The notes beneath the pieces were generated by a model. It did not search any database, was not told the origin of the DNA, and saw only the letters and a list, made by a program, of their open reading frames with translations. Positions 1-12,487 of a stretch of 12,487 nt of DNA are shown here, piece by piece. The number at the start of each line of letters is the position of its first letter. Position 1 is the first letter of the stretch. Where the stretch lies: contig DHJA01000288.1 in the NCBI GenBank assembly GCA_002404095.1, positions 11,036-23,522 on the forward strand, written 5' to 3'. The translations under genes were made by a program, and so were the position numbers. The stretch comes from Planctomycetaceae bacterium UBA4732. GTDB taxonomy: Bacteria; Planctomycetota; Planctomycetia; Gemmatales; Gemmataceae.

Positions 1-21
1 TCGACAGGGGGCGCTGTAGTA

Positions 22-210
22 TTAAGCGATCATGATCAGGATCCAAGTAATTGGACCGCCGAGCAGGATGATTGAAGTGACCAATTCCGCAACGCCAGAC
101 GCCCCGAGGAGTAGCAATCCTTGGCGTCTTGCGTTGCTACGCCGGTGGTGGCCAGGATACGGCTTTCTGCTGTGCCCGCTTGTGTGCCTTTCAGCGCCGC
201 TGTAGGCGCT
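22..210 (-). other. Open frame encoding a hydrophobic segment, no clear start
   Basis: On the minus strand a frame stays open for 62 codons between stops at 211-213 and 22-24. Its last 32 codons read as a basic stretch (RRSNARRQ) followed by a hydrophobic segment (GLLLLGASGVAELVTSIILL and on to IMIA), a pattern typical of a membrane helix with positive-inside flank. There is no ATG or GTG in frame; the only usual start is a TTG at 117 without a ribosome site. It may be a small membrane protein, the broken end of one, or chance. The remainder of 1-236 shows nothing else supportable. Confidence 0.25.
193..210 (-). terminator. Weak hairpin downstream of trpA
   Basis: AGCGCC and GGCGCT form a 6-bp stem with a 6-base loop, starting about 26 bases past the trpA stop. 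No U-tract follows, so it could only be a weak or Rho-assisted end of the trpBA transcript. Confidence 0.2.
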
Positions 211-236
211 TCACAATGGCCGCAAACCCATCGTCA

Positions 237-1058
237 TCAAGTGGGATTGAGAGCATCCCTAAGAATCCGAGCCAGTTCGCCAATCTCCGCCACGACCTCA
301 TTCAGCGGCCGCTTGCCGACTTGCTCCAACGGCCGCACCAGCGCGCTGCCGACGATAACGCCGTCGGCCGCCTCGCGCAGCATTCGCACGTGATCCGGCC
401 GGCTCACGCCGAATCCCACGCATAACGGCAATGAGGTCTGCGTCCGCAGCCACGCCAGTTGATCGAGCAATTCCGGCGGCAGGCGGTCGCGTTCGCCGGT
501 GATGCCGGCCACGCTGACGCAGTACAAAAAGCCCGTCGAACGCCGGGCGATCACGGCGGCGCGGTCGCGCGGCGTCGTCGGCGTGACCAGATGAATCAGC
601 TTGAAATCGCGGGCGGCGGCCAAGGCCGACAGCGCTTCCGATTCTTCCAAAGGCAGGTCCGGTACGATGGCGCCGCTCAAGCCGGCCTCGGCCGCTTGAC
701 GCAGAAACGTCTCGGCGCCGCGGCGGTGGATGAGGCTGTACGAGGTCATGGCCGCTAAAGGAATTTGCCGATCCTTTATCTCCGGCAAGTCGGCGATGCG
801 GCGCGCGCAGGCGAATACGTCGTCGAGTTTCAGGCCGCGGTCCAGGGCGCGCGTGTACGACGCCTGAATCACCGGCCCGTCCGCGATCGGATCGCTGTAG
901 GGGAAGCCGATTTCGATGAGATTGGCGCCGTGAGTCGCCAGCGTCCGCGCCACGAGGACGGCGCCGTCAAGGTCGGGGTCGCCGGCCGTAACGAAGGGGA
1001 TGAAGGCTTTACGGCCTTGGACGCGCAGCCGCTGGAACAGGTCGTCAATCGGATTCAT
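237..1058 (-). CDS. trpA: Tryptophan synthase alpha subunit
   Basis: This gene encodes the alpha subunit of tryptophan synthase, which cleaves indole-3-glycerol phosphate to glyceraldehyde 3-phosphate and indole; the indole is channelled to the beta subunit in the cytoplasm. The 273-residue protein has the family's usual length and TIM-barrel motifs. The two catalytic acids are visible: Glu49 in LIEIGFPYSDP and Asp60 in IADGP, at the same numbers as in the Salmonella enzyme. Also present are IVPDLPLEES (131-140), the loop VAGITGER (183-190) and the phosphate-binding region GFGVSRPDH (215-223) with GVIVGSALV (233-241). The ATG start is supported by AGGAAG just upstream (1063-1068). It lies 17 bp downstream of the trpB stop, so the two are almost certainly one transcript. 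Nothing is missing or truncated. Identity is based on motifs and is very secure. Confidence 0.97.
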   Translation of the reverse strand: MNPIDDLFQRLRVQGRKAFIPFVTAGDPDLDGAVLVARTLATHGANLIEIGFPYSDPIADGPVIQASYTRALDRGLKLDDVFACARRIADLPEIKDRQIPLAAMTSYSLIHRRGAETFLRQAAEAGLSGAIVPDLPLEESEALSALAAARDFKLIHLVTPTTPRDRAAVIARRSTGFLYCVSVAGITGERDRLPPELLDQLAWLRTQTSLPLCVGFGVSRPDHVRMLREAADGVIVGSALVRPLEQVGKRPLNEVVAEIGELARILRDALNPT

Positions 1059-1062
1059 GGAA

Positions 1063-1068
1063 CTTCCT
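1063..1068 (-). promoter_or_regulatory. Ribosome binding site of trpA
   Basis: AGGAAG on the minus strand, ending four bases before the ATG at 1058 (six from the AGGA core). It sits inside the short trpB-trpA gap and fixes the trpA start. Confidence 0.6.
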
Positions 1069-1075
1069 GAACCGT

Positions 1076-2284
1076 CTAATTAATGTCTTCGCCCTGTAGC
1101 TCGGCTACCTCGAAGCAATCCTTATCGCCGCGACCGGAGAAGCAGACGACAACCACGTCATCCTTCGGCCGTTTCGCCGCCACGCGCATCGCTTCGACCA
1201 CGGCGTGAGCCGTCTCCAACGCCGGCAGAATGCCTTCAAGTCGTGAGCATTGGTGGAACGCCTGCAACGCCTCGGCGTCATCGACGCTGGTATAACGGAC
1301 CCGGCGACTATCTTTCCAGTAGCTGTGTTCGGGGCCGACGCCGGGATAATCCAGACCGGCCGACACCGAATGCACATTGGCCGTCTGGCCGTCGGCGTCC
1401 TGAAGGACGTAACTGAAGGCGCCGTGCAGCACGCCTGGTTTGCCGTGGCTGAGGGTGGCGGCGTGCTGGCCCTCCGCGGCGCCGCGTCCGCCCGCCTCCA
1501 CGCCGATCAAGTCCACCGAGGCGTCGTCGAGAAACGGCGCGAACATGCCGGCCGCGTTGCTGCCGCCGCCGACGCAGGCCACGACCGCGTCCGGCAGCCG
1601 GCCCACCTGCTCCAAACATTGCGCCCGCGCCTCGCGGCCGATCACCGACTGAAAATCGCGCACCATCATCGGGAACGGGTGCGGCCCGACCACGCTGCCG
1701 ATGATGTAGTGCGTCGTCGTTACCGTAGCCATCCAGTCGCGCATGGCGTCGTTGATGGCGTCGCGCAAGGTGCGGCTGCCGGTGCGGACGCTCACCACCT
1801 CGGAGCCGAGCGCCTTCATCTTGAAGACGTTGAGTTTCTGGCGCCGCACGTCCTCCTCGCCCATGTATACCTGACATTCCAGACCGAATAAGGCGGCGGC
1901 CGTGGCCGTGGCGACGCCGTGCTGGCCGGCCCCCGTCTCGGCGATGACGCGCGGCTTGCCCATGCGCTTCGTCAACAACGCCTGGCCGATACAGTTGTTG
2001 ATCTTGTGGGCGCCGGTGTGGTTGAGGTCTTCGCGCTTGAGATAGATGCGCGCCCCGCCGGCCGCATCGGTCAACCGCTCCGCGAAGTAGAGCAGCGACG
2101 GCCGGCCGACGTAGTTACGCAAATAATGGTCGAAATCACGCTGAAATTCAGGGCTTTTACGAGCGGAATCGTAGACTTCGGTGAGTTGGCGAAGGGCGTC
2201 CATGAGCGTTTCGGGGACGTAACGGCCCCCATACGGGCCGAATCGGCCCAAGGCGTCCGGCTGAGCGGCGAAAGAAGCCGACAT
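1076..2284 (-). CDS. trpB: Tryptophan synthase beta subunit
   Basis: This gene encodes the PLP-dependent beta subunit of tryptophan synthase, which condenses indole with serine to give tryptophan in an alpha2-beta2 complex with TrpA. I place the start at the ATG at 2284, giving 402 residues, the normal family length. The open frame runs 29 codons further upstream, but that part is Arg/Pro-rich, resembles no TrpB, and would cover the likely promoter. From the chosen start, the N-terminal signature [16 protein letters not shown] follows at once. The PLP lysine is Lys94 in GAHKINN, the catalytic glutamate is Glu116 in ETGAGQHG, and the cofactor phosphate loop is GGGSNA (239-244). LEGILPALE (349-357) and SGRGDKD (383-389) complete the site. 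This is the standard TrpB1 type that works with TrpA. No other trp gene lies nearby. The ribosome site is weak (GAGAA). Confidence 0.97.
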   Translation of the reverse strand: MSASFAAQPDALGRFGPYGGRYVPETLMDALRQLTEVYDSARKSPEFQRDFDHYLRNYVGRPSLLYFAERLTDAAGGARIYLKREDLNHTGAHKINNCIGQALLTKRMGKPRVIAETGAGQHGVATATAAALFGLECQVYMGEEDVRRQKLNVFKMKALGSEVVSVRTGSRTLRDAINDAMRDWMATVTTTHYIIGSVVGPHPFPMMVRDFQSVIGREARAQCLEQVGRLPDAVVACVGGGSNAAGMFAPFLDDASVDLIGVEAGGRGAAEGQHAATLSHGKPGVLHGAFSYVLQDADGQTANVHSVSAGLDYPGVGPEHSYWKDSRRVRYTSVDDAEALQAFHQCSRLEGILPALETAHAVVEAMRVAAKRPKDDVVVVCFSGRGDKDCFEVAELQGEDIN

Positions 2285-2327
2285 GGCGTTCTCGGTGCGC
2301 GACGAGGGAAAGTTAGGGCGCACTCTC

Positions 2328-2356
2328 AGACTAGGAGGGCGCTGCAAGCGGGTCAA
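2328..2356 (-). promoter_or_regulatory. Candidate promoter of trpBA
   Basis: On the minus strand, TTGACC (2356-2351) is followed after exactly 17 bases by TAGTCT (2333-2328). The -35 box matches sigma-70 consensus at five of six positions, the -10 box at only three of six. It would give a leader of about 37 bases before the trpB ATG. No leader peptide with Trp codons, attenuator or T-box is visible. The call is tentative because planctomycete promoters often fit the consensus poorly. Confidence 0.3.
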
Positions 2357-2385
2357 GGCGGACGCCCCCACCGCCTCCTAACCGA

Positions 2386-2440
2386 CGAGCCGCGACCGTA
2401 AGCGAGCGGTTTTCTCCCGCTCCCTTACGGTCGCGGCTCG
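2386..2440. repeat. 24-bp inverted repeat with 7-base loop
   Basis: The left arm (2386-2409) and right arm (2417-2440) are reverse complements at 23 of 24 positions, separated by the loop TTTTCTC. The core of each arm contains GCCGCGACCGTAAG or its complement. The element begins nine bases past the stop of the small gene ending at 2449 and lies upstream of trpB. As RNA it would form a very stable stem, so it could end transcription of the small gene or protect an RNA 3' end. No U-tract follows the stem in the minus-strand direction, so it is not a classic intrinsic terminator. Its near-perfect symmetry and position between genes also fit a dispersed REP-like palindrome. Its presence is certain; its role is not. 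Confidence 0.85.
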
Positions 2441-2448
2441 TAAAATCC

Positions 2449-2637
2449 CTATGGAATAGATTCTAATAATCGACCGTCGCTTCGCCGCCATTCGGAGTCA
2501 GCAGGGCGGCGAGGACGGACGAGTGCAACTGATAGGAGACCATCCGGCTCTGGAACCTCGATAAGGGAGTGGAACTCCCGCTCGGCGATCACCACTTCCT
2601 GTTCAGCAACCGTGAGTTGCACGCGATACCATGGCAT
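2449..2637 (-). CDS. Small protein of unknown function, 62 residues
   Basis: I do not recognise this protein. It begins MPWYRVQLTVAEQEVVIAE and has an acidic, beta-strand-like N-terminal half (residues 4-30) and an Arg-rich second half, with no signal peptide or membrane segment. A TTG codon at 2655 would add six residues, but the ATG at 2637 is preferred because AGGGAG lies seven bases before it (2645-2650). The alternating hydrophobic and charged residues look like a small cytoplasmic beta fold. It reads away from the sigma factor gene, with 143 bp between the two starts, so the two may share a control region. Immediately after its stop comes the large inverted repeat. A clean ribosome site and coding-like composition support a real gene, but no function can be given. 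Confidence 0.6.
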   Translation of the reverse strand: MPWYRVQLTVAEQEVVIAEREFHSLIEVPEPDGLLSVALVRPRRPADSEWRRSDGRLLESIP

Positions 2638-2644
2638 CCTGGCA

Positions 2645-2650
2645 CTCCCT
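2645..2650 (-). promoter_or_regulatory. Ribosome binding site that sets the start of the 62-residue gene
   Basis: AGGGAG on the minus strand, seven bases upstream of the ATG at 2637. It overlaps the region just after the alternative TTG at 2655, so it decides in favour of the downstream ATG. Confidence 0.55.
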
Positions 2651-2684
2651 AGCAAACCCGTTGGATCGTGACGTCGATCCGGAT

Positions 2685-2713
2685 GTTATAGTCCAACAAG
2701 CTGCTGGGGAAAC
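2685..2713 (-). promoter_or_regulatory. Possible promoter of the 62-residue gene
   Basis: TATAAC (2690-2685, minus strand) matches the -10 consensus at five of six positions and lies about 50 bases before the ATG. The -35 region 17 bases further upstream is poor (GTTTCC). Low confidence. Confidence 0.2.
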
Positions 2714-2768
2714 GTCTCAGTCCGGGCCATGCGGAGTATAGTATTCCTTCGCGGTCCCTTAATGGTAT

Positions 2769-2775
2769 AGGAAGG
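2769..2775 (+). promoter_or_regulatory. Ribosome binding site that sets the sigma factor start
   Basis: AGGAAGG lies five bases before the GTG at 2781. It would overlap the other candidate GTG at 2775, which therefore cannot use it. This shortens the protein by two residues compared with the longest frame. Confidence 0.6.
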
Positions 2776-2780
2776 TGCAC

Positions 2781-3386
2781 GTGTCAACCTCCGGCTCCGT
2801 CACCTACTGGATGAAGGAACTCCGGGCCGGCGACCCGGCCGCGGCCCAAAAGCTTTGGGAGCGCTACTTCCAACGGCTCGTCGGTTTCGCCCGTCAGAAG
2901 CTTCGCCCCCGGCGACGCCGCGCCGCCGACGAGGAGGATGTCGCCCTGAGCGCCCTCGACAGCTTCTGTCGCGGCGCCGCCAACGGCTGCTTCCCGCGCC
3001 TCGCGCATCGCGATAACCTGTGGCGCCTGCTGGTGGTCATTACCGCGCGCAAGGCCTTGCAGCTGAAACGACATGAGGGACGGCAGAAGCGGGGCGGCGG
3101 CGCCGTGCGCGGCGACTCGGCGCTCCACTTCGGGCCGGAAGCCGCCTCGGATGAGATAGAACTCGATGAAATCATCGGCGCTGAGCCGACGCCCGAGTTC
3201 GCGGCGCAAACGGCGGAGGAGTACCGGCGCCTGCTCGCTCGGCTCGGCGATCCGACGCTGCGCTCGATCGCCGTGTGGAGGATGGAGGGCTACACCAATA
3301 ATGAGATCGCAGCCCGGATCGGCTGTGTGCCCCGCACGGTTGAGCGCAAGCTCGGCCTTATTCGCACGCTCTGGACTCAGGAATAG
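2781..3386 (+). CDS. ECF-type RNA polymerase sigma factor (planctomycete type)
   Basis: This gene encodes a 201-residue sigma factor that would direct RNA polymerase to a specific promoter set. Region 2 lies at about 20-95, with the helical segment AQKLWERYFQRLVGFARQKL, the acidic ADEEDVALSALDSF and the basic WRLLVVITARKALQLKRHE. An Arg/Gly linker (about 100-115) and an acidic stretch (119-140) follow. Region 4 lies at about 143-197 and ends in the helix-turn-helix TNNEIAARIGCVPRTVERKL. Length and sequence style fit the Sigma70-ECF group expanded in planctomycetes. The start is the GTG at 2781, chosen from the ribosome site. No anti-sigma factor gene follows. Instead, the gene converges on a membrane kinase 29 bp away. 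ECF factors controlled by Ser/Thr kinases are known, so this pairing is suggestive but unproven. The promoter was not identified. Confidence 0.88.
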   Translation: MSTSGSVTYWMKELRAGDPAAAQKLWERYFQRLVGFARQKLRPRRRRAADEEDVALSALDSFCRGAANGCFPRLAHRDNLWRLLVVITARKALQLKRHEGRQKRGGGAVRGDSALHFGPEAASDEIELDEIIGAEPTPEFAAQTAEEYRRLLARLGDPTLRSIAVWRMEGYTNNEIAARIGCVPRTVERKLGLIRTLWTQE

Positions 3387-3415
3387 TCGAACCGCGGTCA
3401 CGCACCACGCGTAAC

Positions 3416-6400
3416 TCACTCCCCCTCGCCCCTGCGGAGTTTCTCGAAGTCCGGGCGGCCGCGCAGCACCTGCAACGACGGATCCCATCGAATGGCGTCG
3501 ATTTCGCTGGGGCCGACTCCATCGCGCCGCCACACTTGCACTGCACGTCGAAGCAGGTCCATTGCCATGTTCTGGTGCTGTTCCGCCCGACCTTTTTCGA
3601 TTTGGGAGAGTTCGGCGTAGATGCAGGCCACGTTGTGCAGGACGAGGTAGTCGTCAGCCTCGTGGAATAAGGCCTCGGCGGCCTCGACCTGGGCCTCGCC
3701 GGGAGATTTCTGGAGCGCAAGAACGTAGCCCAGTCCGGCATGGGCGTCCGCGTGGGAAGGATCCAGGCGGAGGGCCTCCGCAAAATCGTCTCGGGCCTTG
3801 TCCAGTTCATGCGTCTTGAGGGATAGGGTATAGATCCAACCCCGTTTGGTGCGTACTTTCACCGCGAGGTTCGGAGGCGCCGCCGGGAGGGATTGCTCGT
3901 AAGCGGCAAGAGCTTCATCCCACTGCCCAAGTCGCTGCCGCACCGACCCGAGGTCGTCAAACAGTTCAGGGGAGCGGTAGCCCATGCGCCGCGCCGTTTC
4001 CAGTTCGTCGCGCGTCAGCTCCAGCACCGCCTTGTACTCGTCGGGCGACAGCCCCCACTGCGGAACGACCTGGAGCAGCAGTCGGCCGCGCTGGGCCAGG
4101 AGCTTCGGATCCTTCGGATCGAACGGCTCCGGCAGGCCCATGTCCAGGAAGGTGGTCAGATCGGCTAGGCCGCGGGCGTTGTCTCCGCGCAGGAACTGGG
4201 CCTGGGCGCGGCTCAGGTACGCGGGGCGGAAACCCGCGTTCTCCTTCACGACCCGGTCGAAGTCCTTCAGCGCTTCTGGGTACTCCTTCCGCTGCAGACG
4301 CAGCTGGCCGCGATAGTAGGCGGCCTCGATCAGCCTCCCGTCCTCGGGCGGCTCTAGGACTTTTGCGAAGTCGGCCAGCGCCTGCTCATCCTTCCTCTGG
4401 AGCCAGGCCAGAATGCCGCGATGGAGCAGGGCGGGGCGAAACTGCGGGTCGAGGAGCAGAGCCTTGTCCAGGTCGGCTTCCCCGTCCGCGTAGCGCTTGA
4501 TGAGGCCCAGCGCCAGCCCGCGCGCGCTGTATCCCCAGGGGGCTTTCGGCCGAAGGGCGACGCAGGCGCCAAGGGCCGCCACAGCCTCGGGCCCTTGTCC
4601 CAGGCTGAGGCAGCACCGGCCCATCTGCAAGTGGCACCAGAAGTCGTCGGGCTTGAGCCGCAGCGCCAGCTGGTACTCGGCGACAGCCTTGCGCAGCAAC
4701 TCGGGGTTCGGTCGCCACGCCAGGTCATCCCCGGTGGTTTCGGCCGGGGCGCCGGCCCGGGTCCGGTACTCTTCGGCTTCGAGGAAGTGGTCCAGGGCGG
4801 TGGGCGTCGCCGCCGCCGCGGCCCTATCCTCCTCCGCGGCCATGTTCTCGTCTCCCAAAGCGCGGTGACACCGGGCCCGCACACGATAACAACCCCGAGA
4901 CGGCCCGCCCAGAGCAGCGGCGCGGTCCAGACGCTCCAGGATTTCCGGCGCGGCCTCGCTGCCTGGAGATTGCTGGCTTTGCGCCTGAGCCGTCAGCAGC
5001 AGCAGATCGTGCAATTCCCTGTCGAGCGAGGCTCGCTCGGCCGGCAGCGGCAAGGGTTTCATTTCCTCGGTCAGACGATCGGCGACGGCGACCGCTTCCC
5101 GCCCGGCCGTCCGACTGCGGCCGGAATCATAGGACAGGGCCGAATCTCCGGCCGGCGTGGTGACGGCCGCATAGAATTGTCGCTCCTCGGCCAGCCTACG
5201 AAACATCTCAAGGTCGTCGCGGGCCTTCGCACAGCGCCGCAGTTCGTCAGCCTCGCGCCCCTTGGCCTCCGCCGTGTTCCAGGCGTCATGGACCAGGGCG
5301 GCGCCGACCAGGGCCGCGGCCAGCACCAGGGCGGCAGTAAGCGACCGTCCCAGCGCGCGCCGGTGTTGCTTGCACCAGCGCCCCGCGCGGATCAACAGCG
5401 GCTCGCGGTAAGCGGACACCGGCGCCCCTGCCAGGTAGCGCTCCATGTCCTTGGCCAACTCGAGGGCGCTGCCGTAGCGGTCCTGCTTGCGACGGGCCAT
5501 CGCCTTGAGACAGACGGCTTCCAGAGCCCGGGGGATGTCCGCCTTGAGCCGGCGCGGCGACGGCGGCGAGACGGTGCGGGCCAGCTTGAGCGTCTTTTCG
5601 AGGCTGCCGCCCCGGTGCGGCAGCCGGCCGGTCAGGATGTGGTATAGGGTGGCTCCCAGCAGATACACGTCGGTTCGCTCGTCGGCTTCGTCGGCTCGCC
5701 CTTCGGCTGCCTCGGGGGCCATGTACGCTGGCGAACCCAGGATGGCGCCGGCCTGCGTTTCCAGTGAGCCGCTCGAATAGGTCGGCTGCACCGGCGCAGT
5801 GCCCGCGGTCGGTTCGGCCTGGCCGCGGGCCTTGGCCATGCCCCAATCGACCACCAGCGCCTGGCCGAAGGGGCCGAGCATCACGTTGTCCGGCTTCAGG
5901 TCGCGGTGGATGACCCCGCGATGGTGAGCGTAAGCAACTGCGTGGCAGACCTTGACAAAGACCTCAAGCAGGCCGCGGCCCTGGACTTCCCGCGGCTCCC
6001 CGGAGGCCGATCCCCCGGCATGGTATTCCTCGATGACCTCCTTGAGCGTCCGACCGTGGATAAAGCTCATGACGTAAAACGGCCGGCCGGCCTCGTCCAC
6101 TCCCAGGTCATGCACGGGCACGATCCCCGGGTGCTCCAGCTGCCCTGTAATCTGGGCCTCCACAAGAAAACGGTCCCGCTGCGCCTCGCGTTCTGCGCGC
6201 AAGCACTTCAACGCCACCTGCCGGCCTATCTCCTTGTCGGTGGCCAGCCAGATCTCGCCAACACCTCCCCGGGCATGGAACTGTTGAATGAGATAGCGCT
6301 GGGAACGCAGCTGCGGCTCAAACGGCAGGGAATACACGGTGGTTTCATGTTCCACAGCCGGTTCCGGCGCCGCGCCCCCGTCTCCCCGCGAGAGGGTTGA

Positions 6401-6713
6401 GGGGGCGGAATGCCCTTCCGACGGCGATCCGGCGAAGGCGTCGGCTAGGCGGCCCGAAAGAGAGGAGAAACGCGCCTCGTATTCCAACGCCGTGGGCCGA
6501 TCGCCGCGCAGGCGGCGATAGTCGATGTCCAGCAAAACGAGATGGCGCAGGAGGACAGCGAGTTCTGGGCCCGGCGTGTCTGCGAGATACTCTTCGATTC
6601 GAGGCGCCGGCTTGTCCTTGATCGTGGCCTTCCAGGCGGCCTCGAAACGATCGCATACATCGTTCAAAAGCTGGGCCAACGCCGGCGGCAGCGGCACGTC
6701 GACGGTGGCACGG

Positions 6714-6724
<11 letters not shown>
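3416..6724 (-). CDS. Membrane serine/threonine protein kinase with C-terminal TPR repeats
   Basis: This gene encodes a 1,102-residue Hanks-type kinase. Residues 1-100 hold the N-terminal extension common in planctomycete kinases (VCDRFEAAW, PRIEEYL, LLDIDYRRLRGDRPTALEYEARF). The kinase domain spans about 143-432: glycine loop ARGGVGEIW (151-159), ATP-binding Lys173 in VALK, catalytic loop HRDLKPDN (273-280, Asp275), DWG (293-295) in place of DFG, and APE (336-338). All residues needed for activity are present. A basic stretch (447-460) precedes a single membrane helix (about 461-479), so the kinase should be cytoplasmic. After a helical linker, TPR-like repeats cover about 672-1000, for example AVAEYQLALRLKPDD and ARDDFAEALRLDPSHADAHAGLGYV. 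The ATG at 6724 has AAGGAGG seven bases before it and overlaps the 3' end of the preceding gene by 11 bp, implying coupled translation. Targets are unknown. Confidence 0.94.
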
Positions 6725-12368
<5,644 letters not shown>

Positions 12369-12375
12369 GGGGCAG

Positions 12376-12381
12376 TTCCTT
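12376..12381 (-). promoter_or_regulatory. Ribosome binding site of the giant protein gene
   Basis: AAGGAA on the minus strand, seven bases before the ATG at 12368. It supports this start over the in-frame ATG at 12485. No convincing promoter is visible in the 100 bases upstream. Confidence 0.55.
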
Positions 12382-12487
12382 TTGGTTGAGTGGGACAGCC
12401 AAGTCTGGGATTCGCGCGGCGCAGCACGCCTATCGCGGCGCACGGACACAGGGAACAGGACCGGCGCTAGTGCTTCGTCACGCATGG

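Noticed and set aside
49..86. AATTGG and CCAATT inverted repeat as a terminator
   Set aside because: The stem is only six A/T-rich pairs with a 26-base loop and no U-tract.
2315..2342. Two direct copies of AGGGCGC about 21 bp apart upstream of trpB, as a possible operator
   Set aside because: The unit is short and GC-rich in a GC-rich genome, so two copies are expected by chance.
2285..2371. N-terminal extension of TrpB by 29 residues
   Set aside because: The extension is Arg/Pro-rich, not found in TrpB proteins, and overlaps the best promoter candidate.
2737..2742. TATAGT as a -10 box for the sigma factor
   Set aside because: No matching -35 box lies 16-18 bases upstream, so the hexamer alone is not enough to call a promoter.
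4421..5647. 408-codon plus-strand open frame opposite the kinase
   Set aside because: The minus strand encodes intact kinase and TPR motifs here; the plus-strand product looks like GC-biased noise.
12369..12485. Upstream start of the giant protein at 12485
   Set aside because: The extra 39 residues are Arg-rich and push the export motif far from the N-terminus, while the ATG at 12368 has a well-spaced ribosome site.

Overview
The window looks like chromosomal DNA from a planctomycete, most likely a GC-rich member of the Gemmataceae or a relative. Four things point there. A very large exported protein carries the short N-terminal motif LEELEPRLAPS, of the type seen in planctomycete extracellular proteins. 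A long serine/threonine kinase has the planctomycete N-terminal extension, a DWG in place of DFG and C-terminal TPR repeats. There is a sigma factor of the planctomycete ECF type. The exported protein combines Asp-box, PPC and VCBS/FG-GAP modules. This assignment is inferred from protein features; no rRNA or other marker gene is present.

Layout, left to right. Positions 1-236 lie downstream of trpA and hold no convincing gene, only a weak hairpin and an open frame encoding a hydrophobic stretch without a good start. Positions 237-2284 (minus strand) hold trpB then trpA, a two-gene unit for the last step of tryptophan synthesis. Upstream of trpB is a 24-bp near-perfect inverted repeat (2386-2440) that may be a dispersed REP-like element or a transcription boundary. 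It is followed by a 62-codon unknown gene (2449-2637, minus). That gene is divergent from an ECF-type sigma factor (2781-3386, plus). The sigma gene converges, with only 29 bp between stop codons, on a 1,102-residue membrane-spanning kinase (3416-6724, minus). The rest of the window (6714-12368, minus) is one gene for an 1,884-residue exported multi-domain protein that lies upstream of the kinase gene and overlaps it by 11 bp.

How the genes may work together. trpB and trpA encode the two subunits of tryptophan synthase and appear to be a housekeeping unit unrelated to the rest. The more interesting set is the giant exported protein and the kinase. They are very probably co-transcribed and translationally coupled, because the kinase Shine-Dalgarno sequence lies inside the last codons of the exported protein gene. 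The kinase is predicted to have its catalytic domain in the cytoplasm and its TPR region across the membrane, so it could sense the exported protein. The adjacent sigma factor, with no visible anti-sigma gene, is a candidate output. This three-part signalling idea is inference; the gene arrangement itself is seen directly.

No intergenic stretch exceeds 300 bases. No tRNA, rRNA, CRISPR array, insertion sequence or phage gene was seen.
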